Below, piece after piece: positions 34,771-43,524 of a stretch of 64,000 nt of DNA. The DNA comes from a bacterium 1XD42-54 (lineage in GTDB: Bacteria; Bacillota; Clostridia; Lachnospirales; Lachnospiraceae). The stretch is from NCBI GenBank assembly GCA_003612585.1, contig RAZH01000004.1, positions 124,001-188,000 of the forward strand. The letters are read 5' to 3'. The notes under the pieces were generated by a model, which worked only from the letters and a program-made list of their open reading frames with translations, ran no database searches and was not told the origin of the DNA. How positions within the stretch are numbered: the first letter of the stretch is position 1; every line of letters begins with the position of its first letter. The translations under genes were made by a program, and so were the position numbers.

Positions 34771-36304
34771 CTGGTGTCACCTCCTCTTTGCTTTCTGTCT
34801 CTTTTTCAACCGGAAACAAGAGTCGAACACACGTGGACTCGCCCGGTACACTCGAAAGCTCCACGTCAGCCCCATTTCCAAAGAAAATCTGCAACCGCAT
34901 ATAAATATTGGCAAGTCCAATTTTTTTGCCGTTCCACTGATTTTTTTTCATTTCGGCCCGAACCAGAGACAGTTTTTCCTGCGACATTCCCTCTCCGTTA
35001 TCCTCTACCTCTACAATGCCGAGGCCATTTGCCGTGTCATAAATGGTCCGGATCACAACCCTTGCATCTTTGATTTTCATGCCGACGCCGTGTGTCAGCG
35101 CGTTTTCCACCAGCGGCTGCAAAATCATGCTCGGCACCTGCACCCTGTGAAACTCCTCGTCCAGTTCAAACTCAAACTGAATCCGGTCGCCAAACCGATA
35201 CTCCTGCAGTTCCACGTAGCTTCCTACGATTTCTACCTCTTTTGCCAGTGTCACTGATTTGTCCGTATTGTCGAGCGTGTAACGCAGCAGCTTTGCCGTA
35301 TTATCCAGAAGCTGTATCGTCTGCTCAGCGTGTTCCAGAAATGCGGTTTGTGAAATCATGTTCAGTGTATTAAACAGAAAATGCGGATTGATCTGCATCT
35401 GCAGCGCCTTCATTTCACTTTCTTTGAGCATGTTCCGGATTTTTAAGTTTTCAAGCTCCTGCACCTGCAGCCGCTCTTTGGCGCTCGCATTCTCTTGAAT
35501 CGTCAAAATCTGTGCCTGGATACGTCCGATCATGGAATTGTACACCGCAATCAGCAGTCGCATCTCTTCGTCCGCATCCGGTTCCTGCTCTACGTATTCC
35601 ACCTGTTCCAGACTCTTATGACCAATCGCCCGCGCATGCTCCGTCAGAAGCTGTACTGGACGTATGACCTTTCCCGCTTCCGTACGCAGCCCCCGTCGTT
35701 GATGCACCAGTACAACCACCACAACAACAAACAATTCGACCAAATAGAAAAGGTTCTTTTTTCTTTGCTGAATCTGCCATTTATCCAGTGCCTCAAGAAG
35801 CTGTCCGTCCAGCTTCTGAAACTCAGATACCATCGCATTGTAAACCTCCTGCGTCTGGTTGTAATACTTATTAATCACGCCTTTGCTCCCAATCGCCAGA
35901 CTGTCGCACAGATAACTGTGATCGTATATTTTGTTAATGCCAAGCGTATAGGAATAAAACATCTCCTGCATATCCCTGACATCCCGGTAAAACTGTACGC
36001 CCGCCTTCGCCTCTGTCAGCTCCCGCAGCATCCTGCGCCCTTCGATACAGGCAGCAGTGATCCGGTCGTACACCGTCTCGTCGCCCTCAAGCGTATATGT
36101 ATAAACATCCCGGTTCACGGTCTCGAGATTTGCATAAAAATTTTTGAGCGTCATCATCTGTTTCGTACTGCTTCCGTACACAGTATAAGTCATTAAATAC
36201 ATACCGACACACAACAGCACCGTGAGCAGTGATATCACAACGGTTTCCGTCATTACTCCCATCAGCCGGTCTTTGATAGAACTGACCTTGTCTCTTCTTT
36301 TCAT
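34745..36304 (-). CDS. YesM-like sensor histidine kinase
   Basis: A 519-residue membrane kinase with two transmembrane helices (about 15-40 and 175-195) enclosing an extracellular domain of about 135 residues. A HAMP-like linker follows, then the His_kinase (LytS/YesM) domain with the phospho-acceptor His in QINPHFLFNTLNM, and an HATPase domain (LVENALTHGVG, GLANIYMRL). It is coupled to the binding-protein gene upstream (4-nt overlap) and to the regulator gene downstream (26-nt overlap). The likely signal is a sugar delivered by the anchored binding protein. Confidence 0.9.
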   Translation of the reverse strand: MKRRDKVSSIKDRLMGVMTETVVISLLTVLLCVGMYLMTYTVYGSSTKQMMTLKNFYANLETVNRDVYTYTLEGDETVYDRITAACIEGRRMLRELTEAKAGVQFYRDVRDMQEMFYSYTLGINKIYDHSYLCDSLAIGSKGVINKYYNQTQEVYNAMVSEFQKLDGQLLEALDKWQIQQRKKNLFYLVELFVVVVVVLVHQRRGLRTEAGKVIRPVQLLTEHARAIGHKSLEQVEYVEQEPDADEEMRLLIAVYNSMIGRIQAQILTIQENASAKERLQVQELENLKIRNMLKESEMKALQMQINPHFLFNTLNMISQTAFLEHAEQTIQLLDNTAKLLRYTLDNTDKSVTLAKEVEIVGSYVELQEYRFGDRIQFEFELDEEFHRVQVPSMILQPLVENALTHGVGMKIKDARVVIRTIYDTANGLGIVEVEDNGEGMSQEKLSLVRAEMKKNQWNGKKIGLANIYMRLQIFFGNGADVELSSVPGESTCVRLLFPVEKETESKEEVTPDVSDNHCR

Positions 36305-37266
36305 AATGTTTCTCCGCTCTCGCTTCTTTGCTTCCAGTTCTCGAAATCAAAGTCCTGTCCTGCAACGAGCGTTTCCAGATGGATCATTTCTCCGCTTTCT
36401 GCCTGTCCGTTCAGATACTGGCGCAGCCATTCCACAGCGCGGTACCCCTGCTCAAAGGACTGCTGCACGATGGAAGCATCGTATACCCCATCCTGCAAAT
36501 AACCGTAGATCTGCTCTGACATTCCAAAACATACGGTTCGGATTTCACGGCTTTGATACGCTTCCTCAGCCAGAACCTCGCCCAATAAATCCGATGTAAT
36601 TTCATCTGTGCAGAAAATAGCATCGAGTTCCGGATACTCATCAAGCATCCTCTGCGCAATCTTCCGGACGCGCATTCCATCGGACTGACTCTCAATCACC
36701 TGATCCACTTTCATTTGCGGCGCCTCTTTTATCACCTTCAGAAATCCGTCAAGCCGCTCCTTCTGATTCGCATCGGACAGGCTCGAAGCTACCACAGCGA
36801 TATGCGCCTGTCCTTCTGTGGATTCCAAAAGAACACGGCCTGCCTGCGCCCCGGCTTCCTGATTATCCGCTCCGATGTAACAGTCTCGTCCTGAATCCGG
36901 CAGATCTGAATCCACCAAAATAACAGGAATCTCTTCTTTTTCTGCCTGCTCAATCGCCTCTGGCAGCGCGTCAGACGTACTTCTGCCAACCATGATAATT
37001 CCGTCCACATTGGCATACACTGCCTTCAATACCGCATATGCAAGCTCTTCTTCATTAAAATTTTCAAATTCTATCCGTTTCGTATCCGTTCCCAATGCCT
37101 CATCTGCCGCCGCAATGCCGGCTGTCAGCCCTTTTCCGACCGAAGGACACACAAACGTAAACCGGTAAGCAAGCGGTTCCCCCTGCTCCATGGGAGACTC
37201 CCAGTAAAACTGTACGCCAACCATCAGAAAAAGCATCACCACGATCAATAAAACTATCTTTTTCAT
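36301..37266 (-). CDS. Membrane-anchored sugar-binding protein (sensor component)
   Basis: A 321-residue periplasmic-binding-protein-fold protein (Peripla_BP_4, ribose/galactose type; VDGIIMVGRSTSDALPEAIEQ, IPVILVDSDLPDS, LDAIFCTDEITSDLL). The N-terminus (MKKIVLLIVVMLFLMVGVQF) is a hydrophobic anchor without a lipobox cysteine. The start at 37266 has CGGAG 7 nt upstream and gives the anchor directly; longer in-frame forms do not. No ABC permease or ATPase is nearby, so it probably serves as receptor for the YesM-like kinase, as XylFII does with LytS in xylose-sensing clostridia. Confidence 0.82.
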   Translation of the reverse strand: MKKIVLLIVVMLFLMVGVQFYWESPMEQGEPLAYRFTFVCPSVGKGLTAGIAAADEALGTDTKRIEFENFNEEELAYAVLKAVYANVDGIIMVGRSTSDALPEAIEQAEKEEIPVILVDSDLPDSGRDCYIGADNQEAGAQAGRVLLESTEGQAHIAVVASSLSDANQKERLDGFLKVIKEAPQMKVDQVIESQSDGMRVRKIAQRMLDEYPELDAIFCTDEITSDLLGEVLAEEAYQSREIRTVCFGMSEQIYGYLQDGVYDASIVQQSFEQGYRAVEWLRQYLNGQAESGEMIHLETLVAGQDFDFENWKQRSESGETL

Positions 37267-37294
37267 TGTTTTCTCCGTATCCCAGTCAATCACT

Positions 37295-38134
37295 TTACAC
37301 ACTGGCGTCAGACAAAATGCGATGCCGGATTCCGTACGCCACGCCATTCTCATCATTCGAAAACGTCACCCAGTCTGCCGCCTCCCGGCATTTTTTTGAT
37401 GCATTTGCCATTGCAATTCCGAGCCCGGCAAACGCAAGCAGATCCGCATCATTATCCGCATCCCCAAACGCAGCCAGCTGCTCCCGTTCCAGCCCAAGAT
37501 GTTCCAGAATCACCTTTGCACCGGAATGCTTTCCGCAGTCCTTATAAGAAATCTCCAGCAGCTGTTCCACGGAAGATGTCACATAAATATCGGAGACCTT
37601 TTGTTCCAGTTCATTCCTGATTTGACATTTTATTTCTTCGTTTTTCACCACGAGGTCAAGGCAGTCCAGTTCTTTGATGTGCTCCTTCAAAAACGACTGC
37701 ATATCCTCCACCGGGCGGCGCGTACTTTGGATATAAGGGATTGCCTTAGGCAGTGCGCCAAACCGTACCGGGTCCGCTACGTATTCCTTCTGCGCGTATG
37801 GGTGCCCGTCAATAAACGCCTCGTATGCCACTTCCCTGCCGCCTGTCAGTTTTAAAATATGTTCCGCTGATTCTGCCGTGAGTTTGTATTGCTTCAGACA
37901 TTCCCCTGTATGTAGATCATAGACGGCTGCTCCGTTCGATGTGATCGCATACCGTATTCCTGGCATGGCAAGTACATCCGATGGCAGCGACGTAAGCGCC
38001 CTGCCGCTCGCAATTACAACGTGAATGCCCTGTTCAATCGCAGCCTCAATGGCTTTTCTGTTATCTGCACTGAGACGTCCGTTGCTGTCAAGCGTTGTCC
38101 GGTCCAGATCAAGTGCAATACATGAAATTTTCAT
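37295..38134 (-). CDS. Cof-type HAD phosphatase
   Basis: A 279-residue haloacid dehalogenase-superfamily hydrolase, Cof/YbiV subclass. Motif I is ALDLDRTTLDS (residues 7-17, nucleophile Asp9), motif II is VIASGRA, and motif IV is FGDADNDADLL. Such enzymes dephosphorylate sugar phosphates or flavin and pyridoxal phosphates. It ends 28 bp before the anchored binding-protein gene and may be the first gene of that operon. Its substrate cannot be stated. Confidence 0.88.
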   Translation of the reverse strand: MKISCIALDLDRTTLDSNGRLSADNRKAIEAAIEQGIHVVIASGRALTSLPSDVLAMPGIRYAITSNGAAVYDLHTGECLKQYKLTAESAEHILKLTGGREVAYEAFIDGHPYAQKEYVADPVRFGALPKAIPYIQSTRRPVEDMQSFLKEHIKELDCLDLVVKNEEIKCQIRNELEQKVSDIYVTSSVEQLLEISYKDCGKHSGAKVILEHLGLEREQLAAFGDADNDADLLAFAGLGIAMANASKKCREAADWVTFSNDENGVAYGIRHRILSDASV

Positions 38135-38173
38135 TACGTTCCCTCTTTTTTCTAATTTGTATTCACAGGATTT

Positions 38174-38211
38174 GAAAAGCCGGGATATTAGTTTCCTAAC
38201 ACCCCGGTTTT
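38174..38211 (-). terminator. Terminator after pgeF
   Basis: A hairpin AAGCCGGG / CCCGGTTT (one G-U pair) with an 18-nt loop, followed by TTTTC on the minus strand, about 20-60 bp after the pgeF stop. It separates pgeF from the sugar-sensing operon. Confidence 0.75.
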
Positions 38212-38232
38212 ATCTGGTTTCCGACCCATTCT

Positions 38233-39093
38233 TTACTCCCGGATTCCAAGAAAAGCACCCAGATTTCCTCTGCGTCCCTTTGATGCCCGGTGAGAAAACA
38301 GAATCTCGGGATTACAGCAGGTGCATACGTCTGTCACCTCAATATGCTCCGGTAAAATACCAGCGCGCAGCATATTCTGGCGGCAGGCCTCCCAGAGATT
38401 CAGCTGATACTTAGCTCCCAACGGATGAGAATGGTCTGTCTTCTGATAAAATAGCTGCGGCCAGAGCTCCTGCGCATAATGTGCCCGAAATTGCTCTATA
38501 ACATCCTCGCTGACCTCATAGCAGTCCTGGCAGATCGAAGGACCGATCGCTGCCAGAATCTCTGCTGGTTCGCTCCCATAATGCTTTTGCATTGCCTGAA
38601 CTGTCTCTGCCGCAATATCGCTGACGGTTCCTCGCCATCCGGAATGTGACAGCCCGACTGCCCGGTGTACCGGGTCCACAAAATACAGAGGCACACAGTC
38701 CGCGTAAAATGTAGCCAGAACAACGCCCGGCACATTCGTAATCAGGCCATCTACATCCGTATAATCTCGTTTTCTTAAATATCCTTTCCCGCAGTCCGCT
38801 TCTGTCACCTGACGCACATGGTTCGTGTGCGTCTGATCAGAACAGACAATCTTCGTATCATCAAATCCAATCGCAGCGGCCAGTCTTTTATAATTTTCCC
38901 TCACGCGCTCCGGATCGTCTCCCCTTGAAAAGCTGAGATTCATTGTTGAAAACTCCCCCTCGCTTACGCCTCCGATGCGGCTCGAAAAACCGTGCACAAA
39001 ATCTGTCTGTGCACAGAGCGATGAAAACGTAAAATACAACACCCCATTTTTATGATTCTCCGTCAAAGTCTGCTTTCCTTCTTTTCGTTTCAA
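38233..39093 (-). CDS. pgeF: Peptidoglycan editing factor PgeF (YfiH family)
   Basis: A 286-residue protein of the multicopper-oxidase-like Cu-oxidase_4 family. It carries the conserved FSSRIGGVSEG, SDQTHTNHV, YADCVPLYFVD, GLSHSGWRGTV and CTCCNPEILFSHR segments, with His and Cys metal ligands. PgeF homologues remove wrongly incorporated serine residues from peptidoglycan precursors. Some act as purine nucleoside phosphorylases. The start is a TTG with GGGGGA upstream. It follows yraN by 41 bp. Confidence 0.9.
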   Translation of the reverse strand: MKRKEGKQTLTENHKNGVLYFTFSSLCAQTDFVHGFSSRIGGVSEGEFSTMNLSFSRGDDPERVRENYKRLAAAIGFDDTKIVCSDQTHTNHVRQVTEADCGKGYLRKRDYTDVDGLITNVPGVVLATFYADCVPLYFVDPVHRAVGLSHSGWRGTVSDIAAETVQAMQKHYGSEPAEILAAIGPSICQDCYEVSEDVIEQFRAHYAQELWPQLFYQKTDHSHPLGAKYQLNLWEACRQNMLRAGILPEHIEVTDVCTCCNPEILFSHRASKGRRGNLGAFLGIRE

Positions 39094-39134
39094 ACAGATC
39101 CCCCTTTCTGTTCAATATCCTTATCTCCTCTGTC

Positions 39135-39482
39135 TCAACCTTGAAATGCATCCTGAATCAGCGTAATCTCTTCTTCCAGAAATGCAAGCACATCAAACCG
39201 CTGCGGCATCTCTGTGCTGATGCCCTGTTCCATGACATACCACTGGGCGGCCTGCAAAATTTTTCGCTGCTTGCGCCTGTTCACAGCATCCAGTCCGCTG
39301 CCCTTATACATGCTGCCACGGTATTTTACCTCGACAAACACGAGATACCCGTCCTCCGCTGCAATCAGATCAATCTCTCCTGCACGGCAGCGATAGTTAG
39401 CTTCCAGAATACGATATCCGCAGGCTTCGAGATACTCTGCCGCTTTTTGCTCATACTTTGTTCCTGTTTCTCTTTTATTCAT
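39135..39482 (-). CDS. YraN family (UPF0102) endonuclease-like protein
   Basis: A 115-residue protein of the UPF0102/YraN family with a restriction-endonuclease-like core: CRAGEIDLIAAEDGYLVFVEVKYR holds the E-D-ExK pattern. The start MNKRETGTKYEQKAAEYL agrees with the family. Its Shine-Dalgarno is weak (GGGGAG 15 nt away), and a TTG start at 39524 or an ATG at 39512 would add 10-14 residues. It lies 50 bp after rnhB, a common neighbour. Function is not settled. Confidence 0.85.
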   Translation of the reverse strand: MNKRETGTKYEQKAAEYLEACGYRILEANYRCRAGEIDLIAAEDGYLVFVEVKYRGSMYKGSGLDAVNRRKQRKILQAAQWYVMEQGISTEMPQRFDVLAFLEEEITLIQDAFQG

Positions 39483-39533
39483 GTATGAATCGCCGGTCTC
39501 TCCCCTTTGCATGCATAACTTCAAATCATACGA

Positions 39534-40298
39534 TCAGACAAAATTTCCGATAAACGAATTTCTATGAATCGGCGATGGACCGTATTGTTTCAGCGCCGCA
39601 ATGTGCGCCGCGGAGCCATAGCCTTTGTTGGAAGCAAAGCCATATTCCGGCATGATTTTGTCGTATTCGCGCATGAGCCGATCCCTTGTCACCTTCGCCA
39701 ATACGCTGGCCGCTGCGATTGACAGACTCTTTGCATCTCCTTTGATAACCGGTATCTGTGGAATATCCATCTGAGGGATGCGAACCGCATCATTCAGCAA
39801 AAGCTGCGGCTGTACTTGCAGCTGCAGCACGGCTTCGCGCATCGCCTCATAAGTCGCTTGCAGGATATTGATCTCATCAATACGTGCCGGTGACGCCATA
39901 CCGATTCCCCATGCTACTGCCTTGTCCTGAATCTCCTCAAATAGCTCCTCCCGACGTTTCTCGGTAAGCTGTTTGGAATCATTCAGATATAAAATACGAC
40001 AATTCTCAGGCAAGATCACTGCCCCCGCTACCACCGGTCCGGCCAGTGGTCCGCGGCCGGCCTCATCAATCCCGCAGATCAGACCATTGTGGGCATAAGT
40101 ATGTTCATATTCCAGCATGCCGTCCAGCCTTGCATACTCTGCGGCAAGCCGTTCCTGTTTTTTCCTGTATTTTGCAAGCAGGCTGACAACACCGGCTCTC
40201 CCATCGTCTGCATAAAGCGCAAACAAACGGGAAAGCGCAGCGTCATCAGCCTGCAAAAACTCCTGTTTTATCTCTGCAATCTTTTTCATCTGCTTCAA
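39534..40298 (-). CDS. rnhB: Ribonuclease HII
   Basis: A 254-residue RNase HII with the DEAGRGPLAGPVVAGAV motif near residues 78-94, the conserved DSKQLTEKRR segment, SIAAASVLAKVTRD, and the C-terminal Asp/Glu pattern. An N-terminal extension of about 70 residues, usual in Firmicutes, contains the substrate-contacting helices. It removes RNA from RNA-DNA hybrids. It lies 19 bp after the signal peptidase gene and before yraN. Confidence 0.95.
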   Translation of the reverse strand: MKQMKKIAEIKQEFLQADDAALSRLFALYADDGRAGVVSLLAKYRKKQERLAAEYARLDGMLEYEHTYAHNGLICGIDEAGRGPLAGPVVAGAVILPENCRILYLNDSKQLTEKRREELFEEIQDKAVAWGIGMASPARIDEINILQATYEAMREAVLQLQVQPQLLLNDAVRIPQMDIPQIPVIKGDAKSLSIAAASVLAKVTRDRLMREYDKIMPEYGFASNKGYGSAAHIAALKQYGPSPIHRNSFIGNFV

Positions 40299-40317
40299 AC
40301 ACCCTGTATTTTTAAAT

Positions 40318-40869
40318 TTACCACAAAAAATTCATCTTGTTCATCGGCCAAATCCGCAAAACAGCCCGCCCGATAATACTCTCTCTCTTTATCATACCAA
40401 CGCTCGGCTCACGGCTGTCTGCACTGTTATTCCGGTTGTCTCCCAGAACAAAATACTCGTCTCTGCCAAGTGTAACCCCGGCAGCTGCCAGCCCCGGATT
40501 TCGAATCGCTTCATATCCATACGAATCTTCCAGCACTTTCCCATTGATGTACACTCTGCCATCTGTGATCTGCACCGTCTCACCTGGAAGACCGATCACA
40601 CGTTTGATATAAAAAGTATCCTCCTGATAACGGAACGGAAATACGACAATATCATACCGATCCGGTTCCACGAACCGGTATGATATCTTATCAACAATCA
40701 AACTGTCCCCGTCATTCAGAGTCGGATACATGGACTCACCGCTCACTACGGTGCGTTCCCCGACATACTGCACAATGAGATAAACCGCGCCAAAAAAGAA
40801 GACCAGATACAAAATCCAGCTCAGAAGCTCTCTCACTATGCCTTTTCTTTTTTTCTTATTCTGACGCAA
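40318..40869 (-). CDS. lepB: Signal peptidase I (copy 1)
   Basis: A 183-residue type I signal peptidase: one N-terminal membrane helix (about 13-36), catalytic Ser46 (GESMYPTL) and Lys89 (YIKRVIGLPGE), and the C-terminal box DNRNNSADSR. It removes signal peptides outside the membrane. It is most similar to the copy just upstream (40886-41488), which points to a tandem duplication. Length is normal for Gram-positive enzymes. Confidence 0.94.
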   Translation of the reverse strand: MRQNKKKRKGIVRELLSWILYLVFFFGAVYLIVQYVGERTVVSGESMYPTLNDGDSLIVDKISYRFVEPDRYDIVVFPFRYQEDTFYIKRVIGLPGETVQITDGRVYINGKVLEDSYGYEAIRNPGLAAAGVTLGRDEYFVLGDNRNNSADSREPSVGMIKRESIIGRAVLRIWPMNKMNFLW

Positions 40870-40885
40870 TCTTTTTCACCACCGT

Positions 40886-41488
40886 TTACTGATGTTTTAA
40901 AAAGCCAATATCTGATAACGGCCAGATTCGCAGCCATGCACGACCTGTAATTGAGCTGCGCTTTACATTGCCAACCGCATCCGAACGGCTGTCTTTGCTG
41001 TTATTGCGATTATCCCCCAGAACAAAGTACTCATCGTCCCCAAGTGTAATTGGCTCCGCTGCGCGTCCCGCATTGCGGATAGTCTCAAGGCCATAGTTTT
41101 CTTCCAGAACTTCTCCATTAATATAGATTTTGCCTTCTGCATCAATCTGAACCGTCTCTCCCGGAAGGCCGATAATTCTCTTGATGTAATGCTCCTTCGG
41201 AGATTCCTGCGGCGGGAACACAATAATATCAAACCGTTCCGGATCGCCAAACCGATAGGAAAGCTTCTCGACAATCAGATTGTCGCCATCGTTCAGTGTG
41301 GCATTCATAGAACGGCCATCTACCATGGTCCTCTGTCCTACAAACGTGATAATCAGATAAGTCAGCGCAATCACAAACAGAATATAAAAAATCCAGCTTA
41401 AAACTTCTTTTTTCAGATCCGTTTTCTTTGCGCCTTCCTCCTGCTTATTGCTGTTTTCTTGTGAAACAGTTTCATTGCTCATAATCAT
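40886..41488 (-). CDS. lepB: Signal peptidase I (copy 2)
   Basis: A 200-residue signal peptidase I with a hydrophilic N-terminal tail, one membrane helix (about 28-50), catalytic Ser60 (GRSMNATL) and Lys103 (YIKRIIGLPGE), and the box DNRNNSKDSR. Its start overlaps the rbgA stop by 4 nt (ATGA), so the pair is coupled. An alternative ATG two codons later (MSNETV) is possible. It is one of three signal peptidase genes within 2.6 kb. Confidence 0.94.
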   Translation of the reverse strand: MIMSNETVSQENSNKQEEGAKKTDLKKEVLSWIFYILFVIALTYLIITFVGQRTMVDGRSMNATLNDGDNLIVEKLSYRFGDPERFDIIVFPPQESPKEHYIKRIIGLPGETVQIDAEGKIYINGEVLEENYGLETIRNAGRAAEPITLGDDEYFVLGDNRNNSKDSRSDAVGNVKRSSITGRAWLRIWPLSDIGFLKHQ

Positions 41489-42363
41489 TCACCACTTTCT
41501 TTTTGTTCTTCTGGTTCCGGCATCTGCGGAAATTCCAGTGTAATCCTCCCGAGCCTTCCACTACGCAGATCATCTACAATCAGAGCCGCTGCTTTCTGTA
41601 CATCCGGCTGCCCGCCTTTCATCCGGCATCCCCTTGCAAAAGCAATCTGCTCCAGGAGATCGGTATCAGTCCCCGCCTCCGGAAGCTGGTACCTTCTGGC
41701 CAGACATCCTGGATAATACTGTCTTACAAAAGAAAGAATCCACAGCGCGAGTTCTTCTGTCTGCAACAGCTCATCTTTGATCGAGCCAACTACAGCCAGC
41801 TTCTGTCCGACTTGCTGATCCTCGAACTTGGGCCAGAGAATCCCCGGGGTATCGAGGAGCTCCACATTTTTGTTGAGCCGAATCCACTGTTTTCCCTTTG
41901 TGACCCCCGGTTTGTTACCCGTCTTTGCACATGCCTTTCCGGCAAACGTATTGATAAAGGTAGACTTTCCGACATTCGGTATTCCCACAACCATGGCCCG
42001 CACAGGCCGGTTCAAAATCCCCCGCTTCCGGTCACGTTCCAGCTTTTCCTGGCATGCGGTACGAATGATCTCCTGAATCTGTTTCATCCCTGCACCGCTG
42101 CGTGCATTGATTCTGGCAGTAAAATATCCTTGTTCCCTGAAATACGCCGCCCAGGCCTCATTCTGCTGTTCATCAGCCAGGTCAGCCTTATTCAGCAAAA
42201 TCAGCCTTGCCTTGTTTTTCCCGAGTTCATCTATATCCGGGTTTCGGCTTGCAAGCGGAACCCGCGCATCGGTCAGCTCGATCACAAGATCAATCAGCCG
42301 GATATCTTCCTGCATCATACGCTTTGCCTTTGTCATATGACCAGGATACCATTGATAATTCAT
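41485..42363 (-). CDS. rbgA: Ribosome biogenesis GTPase YlqF/RbgA
   Basis: A 292-residue circularly permuted GTPase: the G4 motif LNKADL comes first (about residue 56), then G1 GIPNVGKSTFIN (about 127) and G3 DTPG (about 176). The C-terminal domain binds rRNA. RbgA acts at a late step of 50S assembly. In Firmicutes it lies near rplS and rnhB, as here, but in this genome it is placed among signal peptidase genes. Length is normal. Confidence 0.95.
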   Translation of the reverse strand: MNYQWYPGHMTKAKRMMQEDIRLIDLVIELTDARVPLASRNPDIDELGKNKARLILLNKADLADEQQNEAWAAYFREQGYFTARINARSGAGMKQIQEIIRTACQEKLERDRKRGILNRPVRAMVVGIPNVGKSTFINTFAGKACAKTGNKPGVTKGKQWIRLNKNVELLDTPGILWPKFEDQQVGQKLAVVGSIKDELLQTEELALWILSFVRQYYPGCLARRYQLPEAGTDTDLLEQIAFARGCRMKGGQPDVQKAAALIVDDLRSGRLGRITLEFPQMPEPEEQKESGE

Positions 42364-42373
42364 GCGCCACCTC

Positions 42374-42949
42374 TCAATTCTTCAGAAATCCACGGTGCGA
42401 AGATGGGGAAAGCACAAACCAGACCTTACCCTCGATATATTCGCTTTTTACCACACCGACATCCGCAAAACGACTGTCCTCGCTGTTGTTGCGGTTATCG
42501 CCAAGTACGAAGTACTCTTTATCGCCAAGCGTGATCGGGTTGCCGGCAAGCCCCGGATTCGTAATTACAGGATAACTCTTTTTTTCAAGATATACAACAT
42601 CATTTATATAAATCATGCCATCTTTTATCTGAACTGTCTCTCTTGGAAGGCCGATAATCCTTTTAATACTGGAATGTCCCGTTGTGCTGCCATTTGGCTT
42701 AAAGGATATAACATCGCCGCGCTTCGGTGAACCAACCTGATAAACCAGAGAGTTCAGAAGCACCGTATCACCGCCGGACAATGTGACATCCATGGACTGA
42801 CCTATGTTTGTGCGGGACTGTCCAAAAAAATACACCACAACGTAAGCAAAAAGGATTATTACAAGAATCTCAAAGGTCCAGAGTAGAATATTGCGGATAA
42901 TAGAATGTTTTTTCCCCGGAACAGGGAGCGCTTTCTTTTCCTTTCGCAC
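42374..42949 (-). CDS. lepB: Signal peptidase I (copy 3)
   Basis: A 191-residue signal peptidase I, more diverged than the other two: membrane helix at about 20-43, catalytic Ser52 (GQSMDVTL) and Lys96 (SIKRIIGLPRE), and the box DNRNNSEDSR. The start is a GTG with AAGGAG 8 nt upstream. It follows the rplS hairpin and precedes rbgA by 10 bp. All catalytic residues are kept, so it should be active. Confidence 0.92.
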   Translation of the reverse strand: MRKEKKALPVPGKKHSIIRNILLWTFEILVIILFAYVVVYFFGQSRTNIGQSMDVTLSGGDTVLLNSLVYQVGSPKRGDVISFKPNGSTTGHSSIKRIIGLPRETVQIKDGMIYINDVVYLEKKSYPVITNPGLAGNPITLGDKEYFVLGDNRNNSEDSRFADVGVVKSEYIEGKVWFVLSPSSHRGFLKN

Positions 42950-42987
42950 TTAAAAAACTCCTTTATATCTCAAACGGAAACGCAAAT

Positions 42988-43016
42988 GGGGACAATTCAT
43001 ATATGAAATTGTCCCC
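42988..43016 (-). terminator. Hairpin after rplS (weak terminator)
   Basis: A perfect 10-bp stem GGGGACAATT / AATTGTCCCC with a 9-nt loop just after the rplS stop. The following minus-strand sequence ATTTGCGTTT is only moderately U-rich, so it may be a leaky terminator or an mRNA 3'-end stabiliser between rplS and the signal peptidase gene. Confidence 0.6.
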
Positions 43017-43027
43017 GGAATGCTTTC

Positions 43028-43375
43028 TTATTTCACCAGTTCTTTTACTTTGGCTCTCTTTCCAACGCGTCCTCTTAAGTAGGTCAGTTTTGCACGTCTT
43101 ACTTTTCCGTGTCTGATTACTTCTACCTTTTCAACGCTCGGAGAATGCAACGGCCAGGTCTTTTCAACGCCAACACCATTTGAATTCTTACGAACCGTAA
43201 ATGTTGCTCTGACGCTTCCGCCCTGCTTCTTGATCACGATTCCTTCGAAAACCTGAATTCTCTCACGGTTTCCCTCTTTGATCTTTCCGTATACCTTAAC
43301 GGTATCGCCTACGCAAAACTGCGGTACTTCTGCCTTAAGCTGGGCAGCTTCGATGTTTTTGATAATTTCGTTCAT
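43028..43375 (-). CDS. rplS: Ribosomal protein L19
   Basis: A 115-residue L19 with the conserved [20 protein letters not shown] start, [23 protein letters not shown] core and [11 protein letters not shown]-terminus. The start at 43375 is set by AGAAGGAGG 7 nt upstream; the in-frame extension to 43426 is the structured leader. It is the last gene of the ylxM-ffh-rpsP-khpA-rimM-trmD-rplS run. Confidence 0.97.
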   Translation of the reverse strand: MNEIIKNIEAAQLKAEVPQFCVGDTVKVYGKIKEGNRERIQVFEGIVIKKQGGSVRATFTVRKNSNGVGVEKTWPLHSPSVEKVEVIRHGKVRRAKLTYLRGRVGKRAKVKELVK

Positions 43376-43398
43376 TGTGTGCCTCCTTCTATTCTGGA

Positions 43399-43471
43399 TG
43401 TTCTTAATACATGTCCACAGGAACACTGTCTGCCGACAATACAGCCTTCATCGAACCGATGCAAAAGCTGT
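43399..43471 (-). promoter_or_regulatory. Candidate L19 ribosomal protein leader
   Basis: The 149-bp spacer between trmD and rplS contains two nested hairpins on the minus strand: ACAGC...GCTGT closing an inner CATCG-GTT-CGATG (43441-43471), and TGTTC...GAACA (43399-43425), close to the rplS start. Structured L19 leaders are known from Firmicutes and regulate L19 by feedback. I match this by position and general shape only, not by an alignment. Confidence 0.4.
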
Positions 43472-43524
43472 GTAACAGAGGACCATCTCCTTCTCACAAC
43501 GTTTTAATACTAACATGCTTTTTT

